From NCBI RefSeq assembly GCF_003863335.1, contig NZ_RRAZ01000007.1, positions 62,001 through 126,000 of the forward strand: 64,000 nt of DNA. Reading direction: 5' to 3'. Positions 1-9,933 of this stretch are shown here, in pieces (within the stretch, counting starts at the first letter, position 1; each line of letters starts with the position of its first letter). Source of the DNA: Falsigemmobacter faecalis (GTDB taxonomy: Bacteria; Pseudomonadota; Alphaproteobacteria; Rhodobacterales; Rhodobacteraceae). The notes beneath the pieces were generated by a model that searched no databases, was not told the DNA's origin, and was given only the letters and a program-made list of their open reading frames with translations. The translations under genes and the position numbers were made by a program.

Positions 1-605
1 TGCGCCGCTGCTCTCATGCCAGGCGGCGATGTCGCAGGCGCGGGCGATCCAGGCGGGGGCGTCTCACGCACCTCAGACAGCAGCTTTTCCATCACGCCGC
101 CAATGTCATAGGGATGATCGAAGCCCGAGAGCGAGCTGTCGTAAAGCTGCAGCCGCTTCAGTTCGGCCAGCATATGCGGCGTCATCTCCCAGGCGGGAGA
201 GCGAAAGCCCTTTGGGCGCGCGCCGGTCTGACGGGCGAAAAGATCGAGCGCGCGTTCCGGGCCTTCGGTGAACTCAGCATCGCTGATCCCGGTGACGACT
301 TCATGAAACCAGCCGTGCAGACCGACCTCATGGCCGCGTGAGATCAGCTGCGCCAGCAGATCGGGATGCGCCTCTGCCACCGATCCCGGCACATAAAAGC
401 TGCCCGCAATCTCATAGCGGTCCAGCAGATCCGGCACCCGCCAGATCCCCTCGCGCAGACCAAAGCGGCGCTGCTCGGGATGCGAGAGGTAAAGCGGGCC
501 GCTGCGGGCGCGATTGGCCCGGATCCAGGGGCTGTCGCTGTCGACATCCATGGAAAAGACAAAGGCCGAGGCCTTCCCCCCGGGCCAGGGGGAGGGGGCC
601 TGCAT
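1..605 (-). CDS. Polysaccharide deacetylase family protein (partial, 3' end off the window)
   Basis: The minus-strand frame is open from an ATG at 605 to the window edge (about 201 codons seen), so the C-terminus is missing. The translation shows NodB-fold deacetylase motifs: a motif-1 variant with acidic residues (FSMDVDSD), a motif-2 region HEVGLHGWFHE whose histidines would bind metal, and a motif-3-like GFRSPAW. The family removes acyl groups or opens amide rings in substrates such as chitin, peptidoglycan, allantoin or cyclic imides; the DVDS form of motif 1 is closer to the PuuE/cyclic-imidase type than to classical chitin deacetylases. It starts 6 bases after the stop of the upstream ATPase gene and is probably the last gene of that transport operon, so I infer that it acts on the imported compound. 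No signal peptide is visible. Confidence 0.85.
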   Translation of the reverse strand, partial: MQAPSPWPGGKASAFVFSMDVDSDSPWIRANRARSGPLYLSHPEQRRFGLREGIWRVPDLLDRYEIAGSFYVPGSVAEAHPDLLAQLISRGHEVGLHGWFHEVVTGISDAEFTEGPERALDLFARQTGARPKGFRSPAWEMTPHMLAELKRLQLYDSSLSGFDHPYDIGGVMEKLLSEVRETPPPGSPAPATSPPGMRAAA

Positions 606-611
606 CAGAGC

Positions 612-1588
612 CTACTGCGGCGCGCGCAGATGGCAGGCCAGGGCGGTGCCGCCAGCCCCCTGCACAAGCGGCGGCATCGACAGGCTGCAACCGGGTTCTG
701 CGATCGGGCAACGGGTTGAGAAGACACAACCGGCGGGCGGATTGGCCGGGCTGGGCAGATCGCCGGTCAAAAGAATGCGGCTGCGGCGCGCGCGGGCCCC
801 GGCCTGGGGCAAGGGCACCGCCGAAAGCAGCGCCTGGCTGTAGGGGTGGCGGGGCGCTGCAAAAAGCGTCTGAGCGGGGCCGCTTTCGACGATTTTGCCC
901 AGATACATCACCGCCACGCGGTCGGCGAAATGGCGCACCACGGAAAGGTCATGGCTGATAAACAGATAGGCCAGCCCCAGCCGCTTTTGCAGATCGAGAA
1001 GCAGGTTCAAAATCTGCGAGCGGATCGAGACATCCAGCGCCGAGACCGGCTCATCAAGGACCAGCAGCTTCGGCTCGGCCGCGAGGGCACGACCGATCAC
1101 CAGACGCTGGCGCTGCCCGCCGGAAAACTCATGCGGGCGGCGGGCAGCGTGATCGGGGTGAAGACCCACCATGGTCAGAAGCTCGGCCACCCGCGCGCGG
1201 ATCTGCGCAGCCGTCAGCCGGCCCTGGGCCTCCAGCGGTTCTGCAAGCGATTGGCCGACGGTCATTTTCGGATCCAGTGCCGAGACCGGATCCTGCCAGA
1301 CGACCTGCATCTTTGCCGCCAGTGCCCGCCGCTCAGTCGTGGTGGTGGCAGAAAGCGGCTCACCCTCAAAGAGCACCTCGCCTTCGGTGGGGCGGGTCAG
1401 ACCCAGAATCGCATTGCCGAGGGTGGATTTGCCGCAGCCCGATTCCCCCACCACCGCCAGGCTTTCGCCGGGGTTCAGCGAAAAAGAGACGCCGCTGACG
1501 GCCTTGACCTCTCCGACCTGACCACCCCAGAGACCGCCGCGGATCGGATAGCGGACATGCAGATCACGGACCTCAAGAAGGGCCTGGC

Positions 1589-1592
<4 letters not shown>
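612..1592 (-). CDS. Peptide-type ABC importer ATPase, OppF/DppF-like
   Basis: This is one of the two ATPases of an oligopeptide/dipeptide-type importer. It powers import by hydrolysing ATP on the cytoplasmic face of the permease pair. Walker A (GESGCGKST, residues 49-57), the ABC signature FSGGQRQ (156-162) and Walker B LLVLDE (176-181) are intact. A C-terminal RHPYSQALL segment matches the oligopeptide ATPase C-terminal extension with its cysteines (CVFSTRCPIAEPGC). The length, 326 residues, is normal. Its start overlaps the stop of the upstream ATPase gene by 4 bases, which indicates translational coupling. The substrate cannot be read from the ATPase; the neighbouring hydrolases suggest a peptide or amide. 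Confidence 0.95.
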
Positions 1593-2560
<968 letters not shown>

Positions 2561-2569
2561 GAGCGCTCC

Positions 2570-3415
2570 TTACCGATGACCGGCTTCAATGCGGTCGCGG
2601 AAGTGATCGCCGATGACATTCACTGAAAGGACCAGAAGAAACAGGCAAAGCCCCGGGATGGTGGCGATCCACCAGGCCTGAGCCACATAGTTTTTGCCCA
2701 CCGCCAGCATAGAGCCCCAGCTTGCCGTCGGCGGCTGCACGCCCAGCCCGAGGAAGGACAGCGAGGCCTCAAAGAGCACCATCAGCCCGAATTCCAGGGT
2801 GGCGACCACGATCAGCGCGCCGGCGATATTGGGCAGGATATGGCGCAAAATGATGCGCCAGCGGCTTACGCCGCTGAACTGCGCCAGACGCACGAAAGCA
2901 GCATTCGAGAGGCTGAGGGTCTGGCCATAAGCCACCCGGGCATAGCGCGGCCAGCGGGTCAGGGCGAGGACCACCACCACATTGGTCAGGCTTGGCCCGA
3001 TGATGGCCACCGAGATGATGGCCAGCAGCAGCGCCGGGACCGAAAGCACGATATCAGCGGCGCGCATGATAAGCGTCTCCACCCAGCCGCGCCGGGTGCT
3101 GGCGATCACGCCCAGAAGCGTGCCGACAACCCCCGACAGGATCACCGAGCTGAAGGCCACCAGCAGCGAGACCCGGGCGCCATAGATCACCCGCGACAGG
3201 ATATCGCGACCGATCTCATCAGTGCCCAGCAGATAGAATTTGCCCCGCGCCTCAAACCCCGGCGCTTTCAGCCGCGCCATCAGGTTTTGCGAGGCCGGAT
3301 CATAGGGCGCGATCAGCGGCGCGAAGACCGCGACCAGCACAAGCACCAGCATGATCAGCAAAAAGGGCAGCAGCATGCGATGCGCGCGGGCCTGGGCCAG
3401 AAGTGCAGATGCCAT
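2570..3415 (-). CDS. Peptide-type ABC importer permease, DppC-like
   Basis: An inner-membrane permease of 281 residues with about six hydrophobic segments. The N-terminal segment (LLPFLLIMLVLVLVAVF) is followed by the DppC-type motif LLGTDEIGRDILSRVIYGARVSL. The EAA-type cytoplasmic loop reads RLAQFSGVSRWRIILRHILPN, the docking surface for the ATPases. It lies one base from the upstream DppB-like gene and belongs to the same operon. It would form the heterodimeric channel with that protein. Confidence 0.94.
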   Translation of the reverse strand: MASALLAQARAHRMLLPFLLIMLVLVLVAVFAPLIAPYDPASQNLMARLKAPGFEARGKFYLLGTDEIGRDILSRVIYGARVSLLVAFSSVILSGVVGTLLGVIASTRRGWVETLIMRAADIVLSVPALLLAIISVAIIGPSLTNVVVVLALTRWPRYARVAYGQTLSLSNAAFVRLAQFSGVSRWRIILRHILPNIAGALIVVATLEFGLMVLFEASLSFLGLGVQPPTASWGSMLAVGKNYVAQAWWIATIPGLCLFLLVLSVNVIGDHFRDRIEAGHR

Positions 3416-3416
3416 C

Positions 3417-4343
3417 TCAGCGGCCCCCCGTCACACGAATGCGCGGATCAATCAGCCCGTAAAGCAGATCCGCAATCAGGTTCAGCAAAATAGCCGTCAC
3501 CGCGCCCAGCAGCACGATGCCCTGCACCAGGGTGAAATCGCGCGCATTGATCGCCTGAACGGTCAGCTGCCCAAGGCCGGGCCAGGCAAAGACGCTTTCA
3601 ACGACCACCGCCCCTGCCAGCAGATTGGCAATCTCCAGCGCTGAGATGGTCACCAGCGGGATCGAGGCATTGCGGCCGATATGGCGGATCAGAATGGTGA
3701 ATTGCGACAGCCCCTTGGAGCGTCCGGTGCGGACATAGCCCTTGCCCATTTCCTCCAGCACGGCGGTGCGGGTGACGCGGGCAAAGGTCGCCATCGACAG
3801 GATCCCAAGGCTGATCGCGGGCAGGATCACGGCCTCAAAGCTCCGCGCGCCTGACGGCGGCAGCCACTTCAGCCAGACCGCGAAAATCATAATCAGAAGG
3901 ATCGCGGACCAGAAGGTCGGCAGCGACTGCCCGGCAAGCGCAAGCCCGGTCGCAGCCCGCGCTTCCGCGCGTCCGCGCCGCATCGCCATGATGACGCCCA
4001 GCGGAATGCCGATGCCGCAGGCCACCAGCAGCGCGCCCGCACCAAGCCCCAGAGTATAGGGCAGGCGGCTTTTGATCAGATCCCAGACCGGCACATTCTG
4101 CACGATGGATATGCCCAGATCAAAGCGCAGCAGATCGCCCAGATAGGCGAGATATTGCACCATCAAAGGCCGGTCAAAGCCAAGCGCCACGCGCATCCGC
4201 TCAATATCCGCCGCTGAGGCATCCTGCGGCACCAGCAGCAGCACCGGATCCCCGGAGAGCCGCTGCAGAAAGAAGATCAGCGTCATCACGCCGAGAATCG
4301 CGATCAGCGATTGCAGCAGGCGCCTGACGAGAAAGAGAATCAT
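3417..4343 (-). CDS. Peptide-type ABC importer permease, DppB-like
   Basis: An inner-membrane permease of 308 residues, the second channel subunit. It opens with the typical DppB N-terminus (MILFLVRRLLQSLIAILGVM), has a periplasmic loop of about 60 residues, and ends with the binding-protein-dependent transport domain and a conserved LADLLYGLIDPRIR tail. The ATPase-docking loop is visible as RSKGLSQFTILIRHIGRN. Its start overlaps the stop of the GntR-regulator gene by 4 bases, which places the regulator in the same transcript. Confidence 0.95.
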   Translation of the reverse strand: MILFLVRRLLQSLIAILGVMTLIFFLQRLSGDPVLLLVPQDASAADIERMRVALGFDRPLMVQYLAYLGDLLRFDLGISIVQNVPVWDLIKSRLPYTLGLGAGALLVACGIGIPLGVIMAMRRGRAEARAATGLALAGQSLPTFWSAILLIMIFAVWLKWLPPSGARSFEAVILPAISLGILSMATFARVTRTAVLEEMGKGYVRTGRSKGLSQFTILIRHIGRNASIPLVTISALEIANLLAGAVVVESVFAWPGLGQLTVQAINARDFTLVQGIVLLGAVTAILLNLIADLLYGLIDPRIRVTGGR

Positions 4344-5095
4344 GAGTTCACCTGACGGCTGCGACGGCTGCGGGAGGGGGCGGGGCGTCCACTCTGCACC
4401 CGGGCCCCGGATTCGAGAAAGCGCTCCAGAAGCCAGGCCTCAAGCGCGCGGTTGGCGGCTTCGAGATGCTCCAGCGCCTCATTGCGGCGCCCCTCGGTCA
4501 GGGCCTGGACAAGGCGGGCGCGCGGGGCCGGAGTGTAGCGGAGCGGCCCGGTCTCCTCAAAGAAATTCACCAGCCGCACCGAGCGGTCCCAGAGATCGCT
4601 CAGCCAGCCCTGGACCATCGGCATGCTCAGCGCTTCGGCCACGCTGTCGATGATCTCGCGCTCGGCGGCGCGGATCGCGGCTGAGCCGGTCGGATCATCG
4701 TCAAAGCGCTGCATCAGCGCCGCGTGACGCCCGGCGAGCGCCGCCAGTTTCTCGGCCGCCAGCTCATCGAGCGTGGCGGTGGTCAGGATCGGCTCCAGAT
4801 GGCGACGGGCGGCGCAGACCTCGCGGATCTCGGGGGCCGAGACCGGGGTCACCCGCCAGCCACTGCGTGGGCTGGAGGAGACGAGACCACTTTCCTGCAG
4901 CGCCCTGAGCGCCGCGCGAAGCGCGCCGCGCCCCAGATGAAACTCCCGCGCCAGCACCACCTCTGAGAGACGCGCCCCCGGCGGCAGCGCGCAGGTGACA
5001 ATGGCGCGCCGCAGAATGCGCGTGGCCTGCGGGCTGTCGCCCGTCATGGGAAGGACTGCGGCCTCTGCCGTAATGTGATCTGGTATCTCAGTCAT
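4340..5095 (-). CDS. GntR-family transcriptional regulator (FadR/FCD type)
   Basis: A DNA-binding regulator with an N-terminal winged helix-turn-helix (ILRRAIVTCALPPGARLSEVVLAREF, then ALRALQESGLV) and a C-terminal all-helical FCD ligand-binding domain with an R/E-rich helix bundle. I start at the ATG at 5095 (251 residues) because the longer reading from 5200 adds 35 residues with no family counterpart. It is the first gene of the transport operon and faces the binding-protein gene, a usual arrangement for a local regulator that controls both directions and itself. The ligand is probably the transported compound or a breakdown product (inference). The C-terminal tail is unusually rich in Arg and Ser. 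Confidence 0.88.
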   Translation of the reverse strand: MTEIPDHITAEAAVLPMTGDSPQATRILRRAIVTCALPPGARLSEVVLAREFHLGRGALRAALRALQESGLVSSSPRSGWRVTPVSAPEIREVCAARRHLEPILTTATLDELAAEKLAALAGRHAALMQRFDDDPTGSAAIRAAEREIIDSVAEALSMPMVQGWLSDLWDRSVRLVNFFEETGPLRYTPAPRARLVQALTEGRRNEALEHLEAANRALEAWLLERFLESGARVQSGRPAPSRSRRSRQVNS

Positions 5096-5386
5096 GCATA
5101 CTTGATGCCATTGCAAAGCGGATTTGAAAAGCCTGATGATCGTGGAAATTCCGGTCATTTCCCATGTCATCCGCATGTATAAAAAAGACAAAATCCGCAT
5201 CCGAAAGGAAATTCTCTGCAGTGGGCATGTAGGGGAAAACCCTCCCTGAGAGTCGCGTAAAAAGGGAATGCCGCGAGCGTTGCAGGAATCGAGGCGTTGT
5301 GGCAGCTTTTGACCATAGCAGAACGATAAACTGCGATCTCAGAATAATCGGCGGACAGGCTCCGCCCCCGGTAATGGATTGAACTG
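5096..5386. promoter_or_regulatory. Divergent control region between gntR and the binding-protein gene
   Basis: This 291-base gap separates two divergent transcripts and must hold both promoters. I see no gene in it. The octamer ATCCGCAT occurs twice about 30 bases apart (near 5170 and 5201) around an A/T-rich stretch (TGTATAAAAAAGAC), and the gntR start sits in a TATGCATGAC stretch. These are candidates for regulator binding but not proven operators. No strong Shine-Dalgarno precedes the binding-protein ATG. Confidence 0.4.
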
Positions 5387-6889
5387 ATGGCTCTGAAATC
5401 CTGGGTCACCGCGGCCCTTCTGGCGGCCACTTCGCTTTCAGGTCTCGCCGCGCCGCTGGCGGCGAAAGAGACCCTGGTGGTGGATTTTGTGGCAGAGCCG
5501 GCCTCGCTTGACCCGCATGGTCAGTGGGATGTCGCGAGCTATACGGTGTACCGCAATATCTTCGACAATATGCTGACCCGCGATGAGACCGGGGCCATCC
5601 AGCCGCAGATCGCGACCGCCTGGACCTATCTCTCAGACACCGAGGTTGAGTTCAAAATCCGCGATGATGTCAGCTTCCACGACGGCGTGAAGCTGACGGC
5701 GAAAGACGTGGCTTTCTCGGTCAACCGTATGATCTCGCCCGACTATGCCAGCCCGCAGAACGGCCAGTTCAACCAGATCGAAAAGGCTGAGGCCAAAGAC
5801 GACACCACCGTCGTTCTGACCACCAAAGGCCCCTATCCGGTGCTGATGGCGCAGCTGACCAAACTCTCGATCGTGCCGGAACATGTGGCCGGCAAGGTCA
5901 CGAAAGAAGAGTTCAACCTGAACCCGGTCGGCTCGGGCCCCTATAAATTCTCGAAATGGACCCGCGGCGTTGAAGTCCTGGTCGCCCGCAACGACGACTA
6001 TTGGGGCGAGAAGGGCCAGTTCCCCCAGGCCTCCTTCCGCTCGGTGCCGGATGGCGCGACCCGGATCGCCAATATTCAGGCCGGCGTCACCGATATTGCC
6101 GCGAATTTCGACAATGATCTGGCCGATCAGCTGGAAGCTTCGGGCGAGGGCAAGGTGCTGCCGGTTCTGGGTGAGCGTCTGGCGTTTTTCGCGCTGAACC
6201 CTGCGGTTGCGCCGCTTGATGATCTGCGCATCCGTCAGGCGATTGCCCATGCCATCGACAAAGAGGGCATCGTTGAGGGCATTCTGGGCGGCTATGACGC
6301 GGTTCTCAACCAGATGACCACGCCGGTTTCCTTCGGTTACGTCGAAGGCATCACCGCGCCGGAGTATGACGTTGAAAAAGCCCGCGCCCTGGTGGCGGAG
6401 GTCGGCGACAAGGCAAAGACCCCCTTCAAGCTGCTGACCACGCCGACCTATGATCCGCGCGTTGTCCAGGCGATCCAGCAGATGCTGGCGGAAGTCGGTC
6501 TGACCGCTCAGATCGAATCGGGCGATATGGCGAACTGGATGAAGCTCATGCAGTCCGATCGTCAGACCACCCCCGGCACCGCCTTTGGCCGCTGGAGCTG
6601 TGGCTGCCAGGATGCGGACGGCGTGCTTTATTCGCTGCTGAACTCAAAAAGCCCTTGGGCGAGTGCTGAGAATGCCGAGATGGACGCGCTCCTCGAAGAG
6701 GCCCGGGTGACCATCGATCAGGACAAGCGTCTTGAGCTTTACAAGCGCGTGCATGAGATCAATGCCGAAGAGCTGTACATGATCCCGCTGTACCAGGCCT
6801 CGGTGATCTATGGCGCGGCAAAGAACATCGATTTCAAGCCGCTGCCGAATGAAAACCTGTTCCTGAACCGCGTTCGCATGACCGAATGA
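5387..6889 (+). CDS. Peptide-type ABC importer substrate-binding protein (SBP_bac_5)
   Basis: A periplasmic binding protein of 500 residues, the normal size for family 5. A Sec signal peptide (residues 1-26, cleavage near LAAPLAA-KET) is followed by the family opening ETLVVDFVAEPASLDPHGQWD and by the conserved AWTYLSDTEVEFKIRDDVSFHDG block. It captures the substrate and hands it to the permeases encoded on the other strand, which share the divergent control region. The gene ends with a strong hairpin before the downstream amidohydrolase, which would make binding protein more abundant than enzyme. The ligand cannot be told from sequence. Confidence 0.95.
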   Translation: MALKSWVTAALLAATSLSGLAAPLAAKETLVVDFVAEPASLDPHGQWDVASYTVYRNIFDNMLTRDETGAIQPQIATAWTYLSDTEVEFKIRDDVSFHDGVKLTAKDVAFSVNRMISPDYASPQNGQFNQIEKAEAKDDTTVVLTTKGPYPVLMAQLTKLSIVPEHVAGKVTKEEFNLNPVGSGPYKFSKWTRGVEVLVARNDDYWGEKGQFPQASFRSVPDGATRIANIQAGVTDIAANFDNDLADQLEASGEGKVLPVLGERLAFFALNPAVAPLDDLRIRQAIAHAIDKEGIVEGILGGYDAVLNQMTTPVSFGYVEGITAPEYDVEKARALVAEVGDKAKTPFKLLTTPTYDPRVVQAIQQMLAEVGLTAQIESGDMANWMKLMQSDRQTTPGTAFGRWSCGCQDADGVLYSLLNSKSPWASAENAEMDALLEEARVTIDQDKRLELYKRVHEINAEELYMIPLYQASVIYGAAKNIDFKPLPNENLFLNRVRMTE

Positions 6890-6911
6890 TCGGGCCCTGC
6901 GCCTGAGACCA

Positions 6912-6946
6912 GGCCGGGCTGTCCGAAGGGGCAGCCCGGCTTTTTA
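6912..6946 (+). terminator. Intrinsic terminator/attenuator between the binding protein and amidohydrolase genes
   Basis: A 9-bp GC stem (GCCGGGCTG paired with CAGCCCGGC) is followed by TTTTTATC. It sits 20 bases after the binding-protein stop and immediately before the ribosome binding site (GGGAGAGG) of the next gene, so partial read-through is likely. Confidence 0.8.
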
Positions 6947-6964
6947 TCTGACGGGAGAGGCCTG

Positions 6965-8170
6965 ATGTCTGTTTTTGTGAAAAACGCCCATATCGTTGAT
7001 GTGCAAAGCGGTGCGGTCTCGGGAGAGAGCTCGCTGACCCTGGTGGGGGGCGTGATCCGGGCCATGGGCGAGACGGCGGCCCCGGAGGGGGCGCAGATCC
7101 TTGATGCGAAAGGCGGATTTGTCATTCCGGGGCTGATTGACGCTCATGTGCATGCCATCGCTTATACCGCCGATCTTGGCGCGCTGCCCTATGCCTCGCC
7201 GGGCTATGTCGCGCAGCGGGCGGGGCGGGTGCTGAGCGATATGCTGAAGCGCGGTTTTACCACGGTGCGCGATGTCGGCGGCGCGGATTTCGGGCTGGCG
7301 CAGGCGGTGGAAGAGGGGCTGATCCGTGGCCCGCGGCTGCTTTATGGCGGCAAGGCGCTGTCGCCCTCGGGCGGGCATGGCGATCACCGCGGCATGGGCG
7401 GCAATGTCGAAGAACCCGCCTATGCGCAATACAGCCTTGGCCGTCGCTGCGACGGGGTGGATGCGGTGCGCCGCGCCGCGCGCGATGAGATCCGCCGGGG
7501 TGCGCATCACATCAAGATCATGGCCAATGGCGGGATCTCCTCGCCCACGGACCGCATCACCTCGGATCAGTTCTCTGAAGAGGAGATCCGCGCCATCGTC
7601 GATGAGGCCGAGATGGCAAACCTTTATGTCGTCTCGCATACCTATACCGCGCGCTCGGTGGCGCGGGCGGTGCGCTGCGGCGTGCGCTCGATTGAGCATG
7701 GCAATCTGATTGATCCTGAGACCGTGGCGCTGATGGTGCAAAAAGGCGCCTGGCTGACGCCGACGCTGTCGATCTTTCGCGCCATTCATGAAGTGGGGCT
7801 GGAGAGCGGCTTTCCGGCCGACCGGCTGGAGAAAATCCGCGTGGTGCTGGAGGGCGGGCTGAATGCGGTGGAGCTGGCCTGGAAGGCCGGGATCCCCATG
7901 GCCTATGGCACCGATCTGATCGGGCCGATGCAGGTGCGCCAGCTCGATGAATTTGCGCTGCGCGCCGATGTCATCCCGCCACTGGGGCTTTTGCAGCAGG
8001 CCACGATCAATGGCGCAAAGCTGATCCGTATGGAGGACAGCCTGGGTCAGATCGCAGAGGGCTTCCGCGCCGATCTGTGCATCCTTGATGCCAATCCGCT
8101 GGAGCCTGGCGTACTGCCTGCTTTTGCGAAACACCTTCGACTGGTGATTAAGGGGGGGCAGCCAGTCTGA
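6965..8170 (+). CDS. Metal-dependent amidohydrolase (prolidase-like, amidohydrolase superfamily)
   Basis: A 401-residue cytoplasmic enzyme of the amidohydrolase superfamily; the closest recognisable group is the binuclear zinc Xaa-Pro/Xaa-Arg dipeptidase and carboxypeptidase group. Metal-site residues are visible: HVH (DAHVHA, about residues 60-62), the lysine likely carboxylated (HHIKIMANGG), a histidine in VVSHTYT, one in SIEHGN and the final aspartate in AYGTDLIG. These enzymes cut the C-terminal residue from dipeptides or N-acyl amino acids. A good ribosome binding site (GGGAGAGG) precedes the ATG. Its position after the binding protein suggests that it processes the imported compound (inference). 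Imidazolonepropionase-like relatives are a less likely alternative. Confidence 0.9.
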   Translation: MSVFVKNAHIVDVQSGAVSGESSLTLVGGVIRAMGETAAPEGAQILDAKGGFVIPGLIDAHVHAIAYTADLGALPYASPGYVAQRAGRVLSDMLKRGFTTVRDVGGADFGLAQAVEEGLIRGPRLLYGGKALSPSGGHGDHRGMGGNVEEPAYAQYSLGRRCDGVDAVRRAARDEIRRGAHHIKIMANGGISSPTDRITSDQFSEEEIRAIVDEAEMANLYVVSHTYTARSVARAVRCGVRSIEHGNLIDPETVALMVQKGAWLTPTLSIFRAIHEVGLESGFPADRLEKIRVVLEGGLNAVELAWKAGIPMAYGTDLIGPMQVRQLDEFALRADVIPPLGLLQQATINGAKLIRMEDSLGQIAEGFRADLCILDANPLEPGVLPAFAKHLRLVIKGGQPV

Positions 8171-8190
8171 CGCGCGGCCCCTGAGAAGGC

Positions 8191-8222
8191 AAAGGGCGCT
8201 CTCAAAGGAGGGCGCCTTTTGT
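8191..8222 (+). terminator. Intrinsic terminator after the amidohydrolase gene
   Basis: AAAGGGCGCTCTC pairs imperfectly with GGAGGGCGCCTTTT (one bulged base), giving a hairpin with a U-rich tail 20 bases after the stop codon. The remaining bases to 8394 hold no gene; a small hairpin GGGTGG-TTTT-CCACCC at 8313-8328 lies beyond the end of the convergent gene. Confidence 0.7.
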
Positions 8223-8394
8223 GTTTCAGCCTGTTGAAAACGATTTCCGGGCGGGTCTTCCGGAAATAACAGTGAACTCTTGCGTTACACCTGCCTTGAG
8301 TCGGGCAAGTGAGGGTGGTTTTCCACCCGATCTGTTCCTTCGGGGGCTGCTGTGGCGGGCTTTCAGCCTCTCCGGCTGGCCTCAGCCCTCAGCC

Positions 8395-9903
8395 TCAGGG
8401 CAGGGCGATCTCGGCCTCAACCATCCCCTGCCACTCTGCCTCGCTGAGATCTTTCAGCGGCAGGATGCGGGTGGCGCGGGCGGTGAAGGGAAAGACCCGC
8501 GCATCGGTAGAGGCAAAGCCGCCGCTGTCGACCACAAAGACCCCGGCTTCGGCCAGCGGGGTATAGGAGGTGCGGAAGTGGTTTGAGGATTTGACGTGGA
8601 TGATGGCTTTCTCTTCCAGAACAATCCCCTGACTGCGGAAGGCCTGGGTATCATAGGCCTGAATGCGCTCGGTGGTCAGGATGATATGGCCCGCTTCGCC
8701 GATCCGCAGGATGGCACTCTCGCCGCCCTCCAGCAGCTCGCCCCGCAGATTTGCGCCTTCATTGCGGTATTTCAGATCGGACAGCCGCTCGACCAGAACT
8801 TCGGCTTCCCAGGGGGTGCCGTCGCGCAGCCGCCCCATGCGCAGCCTGCCGCGGTGGCCCGCACCAATCGCCCGGGCGGCTTTGACCGCCTCCGGATCAA
8901 CGAGGAAGCCCGCCGCGAAGGACAGGCCGCTTTGCGCCAGATCGCGAAAGAGATCGGCCACATCGGCCACCCCACCCGAGCCGGGGTTGTCGCCGGCATC
9001 CGCAAGGACCACGCGGCCCCGGGCTGCGGCGGCACAGACCTGCTCCCGCGCCTCAGACCACAGGGGCGCACGGGCCAGCGCCGCCTCGCGCCGGGTCCGG
9101 AGGGCGGCGGCCATCGCGCGGCAGGCCTGATCCATCGCCGCGCGGTCGGTGCCGGTGACCAGGACCGAGGTGCCCACCTCTTCGCTGTCGTGATAGGGAA
9201 AGCCGCCCATCAGCACCACATCCGACAGGCCGGGCCGCAGGCTCAGCGCCTCGCTCAGCGTTACCAGATCGGCGAAGGGCGCGGTGTCAGAGGTCTGCGC
9301 ACTCATCGGCACCATGATCGGCAGGCGGTAGCGCCGCGTGCGCGGCTTTGCCGGATCGCGCAGCAGATCAATCATCCGCGCGCCGCGCTCTTTGGTGTCG
9401 GAATGCGGATAAAGCCTGCCGCCCATGGCGACATCGACCACCGCACACAGCCGCGGCTCAGGATTGGCGTGGAAATCGAGGGTGACGCCCAGCGGTACCT
9501 GATCCCCGATGCGGGCGCGCACCGCTTCGGCGAGGCGGGTTTCCGGCTCAGGCTCGCCCTCCACATGCAAAGCGCCGTGCAGCGCGAGGGCCACCAGATC
9601 GACCGGCCCCTGCGCCAGGATCGCATCAAATGAGGCCAGGATCTCGTCGCAGAGCCGCAGATAAGCGGCGTGATCCAGCGTGCCCCCCGGCAGACAGCCG
9701 GTGCAAAGCCCATAGGCGACCTCATAGCCCGCCGCATCCAGCGCCGTGGTGATGCCGCCGAGCCAGTTCGACGTCGCGCCAAATTCCGCCCGCACGGCTT
9801 CGCCGCATACATATTGCGCCCGCAGAAAACCGTCGTAATCGGCCTTGGTGGGGGTGAAGGCATTGGCCTCATGGAAGAGCTGAAGAACGGCGGCGCGGGG
9901 CAT
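8395..9903 (-). CDS. M81 family metallopeptidase, MlrC-like
   Basis: A 502-residue member of the M81/MlrC family (DUF1485 N-terminal plus MlrC C-terminal domain). MlrC is the zinc peptidase that cuts linearised microcystin and its Adda-containing tetrapeptide. Candidate zinc ligands are visible: FHEANAF at the N-terminus, LDFHAN (D-x-H) and YPHSDTKERGA. The C-terminal domain shows ADAGDNPGSGG and KSSNHFRTSYTPLA, typical of the family. Family members far from microcystin degraders are common in Rhodobacterales beside peptide importers, so toxin degradation should not be assumed. It is cotranscribed with the LacI regulator 30 bases upstream. Confidence 0.92.
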   Translation of the reverse strand: MPRAAVLQLFHEANAFTPTKADYDGFLRAQYVCGEAVRAEFGATSNWLGGITTALDAAGYEVAYGLCTGCLPGGTLDHAAYLRLCDEILASFDAILAQGPVDLVALALHGALHVEGEPEPETRLAEAVRARIGDQVPLGVTLDFHANPEPRLCAVVDVAMGGRLYPHSDTKERGARMIDLLRDPAKPRTRRYRLPIMVPMSAQTSDTAPFADLVTLSEALSLRPGLSDVVLMGGFPYHDSEEVGTSVLVTGTDRAAMDQACRAMAAALRTRREAALARAPLWSEAREQVCAAAARGRVVLADAGDNPGSGGVADVADLFRDLAQSGLSFAAGFLVDPEAVKAARAIGAGHRGRLRMGRLRDGTPWEAEVLVERLSDLKYRNEGANLRGELLEGGESAILRIGEAGHIILTTERIQAYDTQAFRSQGIVLEEKAIIHVKSSNHFRTSYTPLAEAGVFVVDSGGFASTDARVFPFTARATRILPLKDLSEAEWQGMVEAEIALP

Positions 9904-9933
9904 GAGATGTCCTGTCAGAAAGAAAGGGGGGCG

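Noticed and set aside
8395-9903. Microcystin degradation locus
   Set aside because: Only an MlrC-family protein is present; no MlrA, MlrB or MlrD homologue is seen, and the family is broad.
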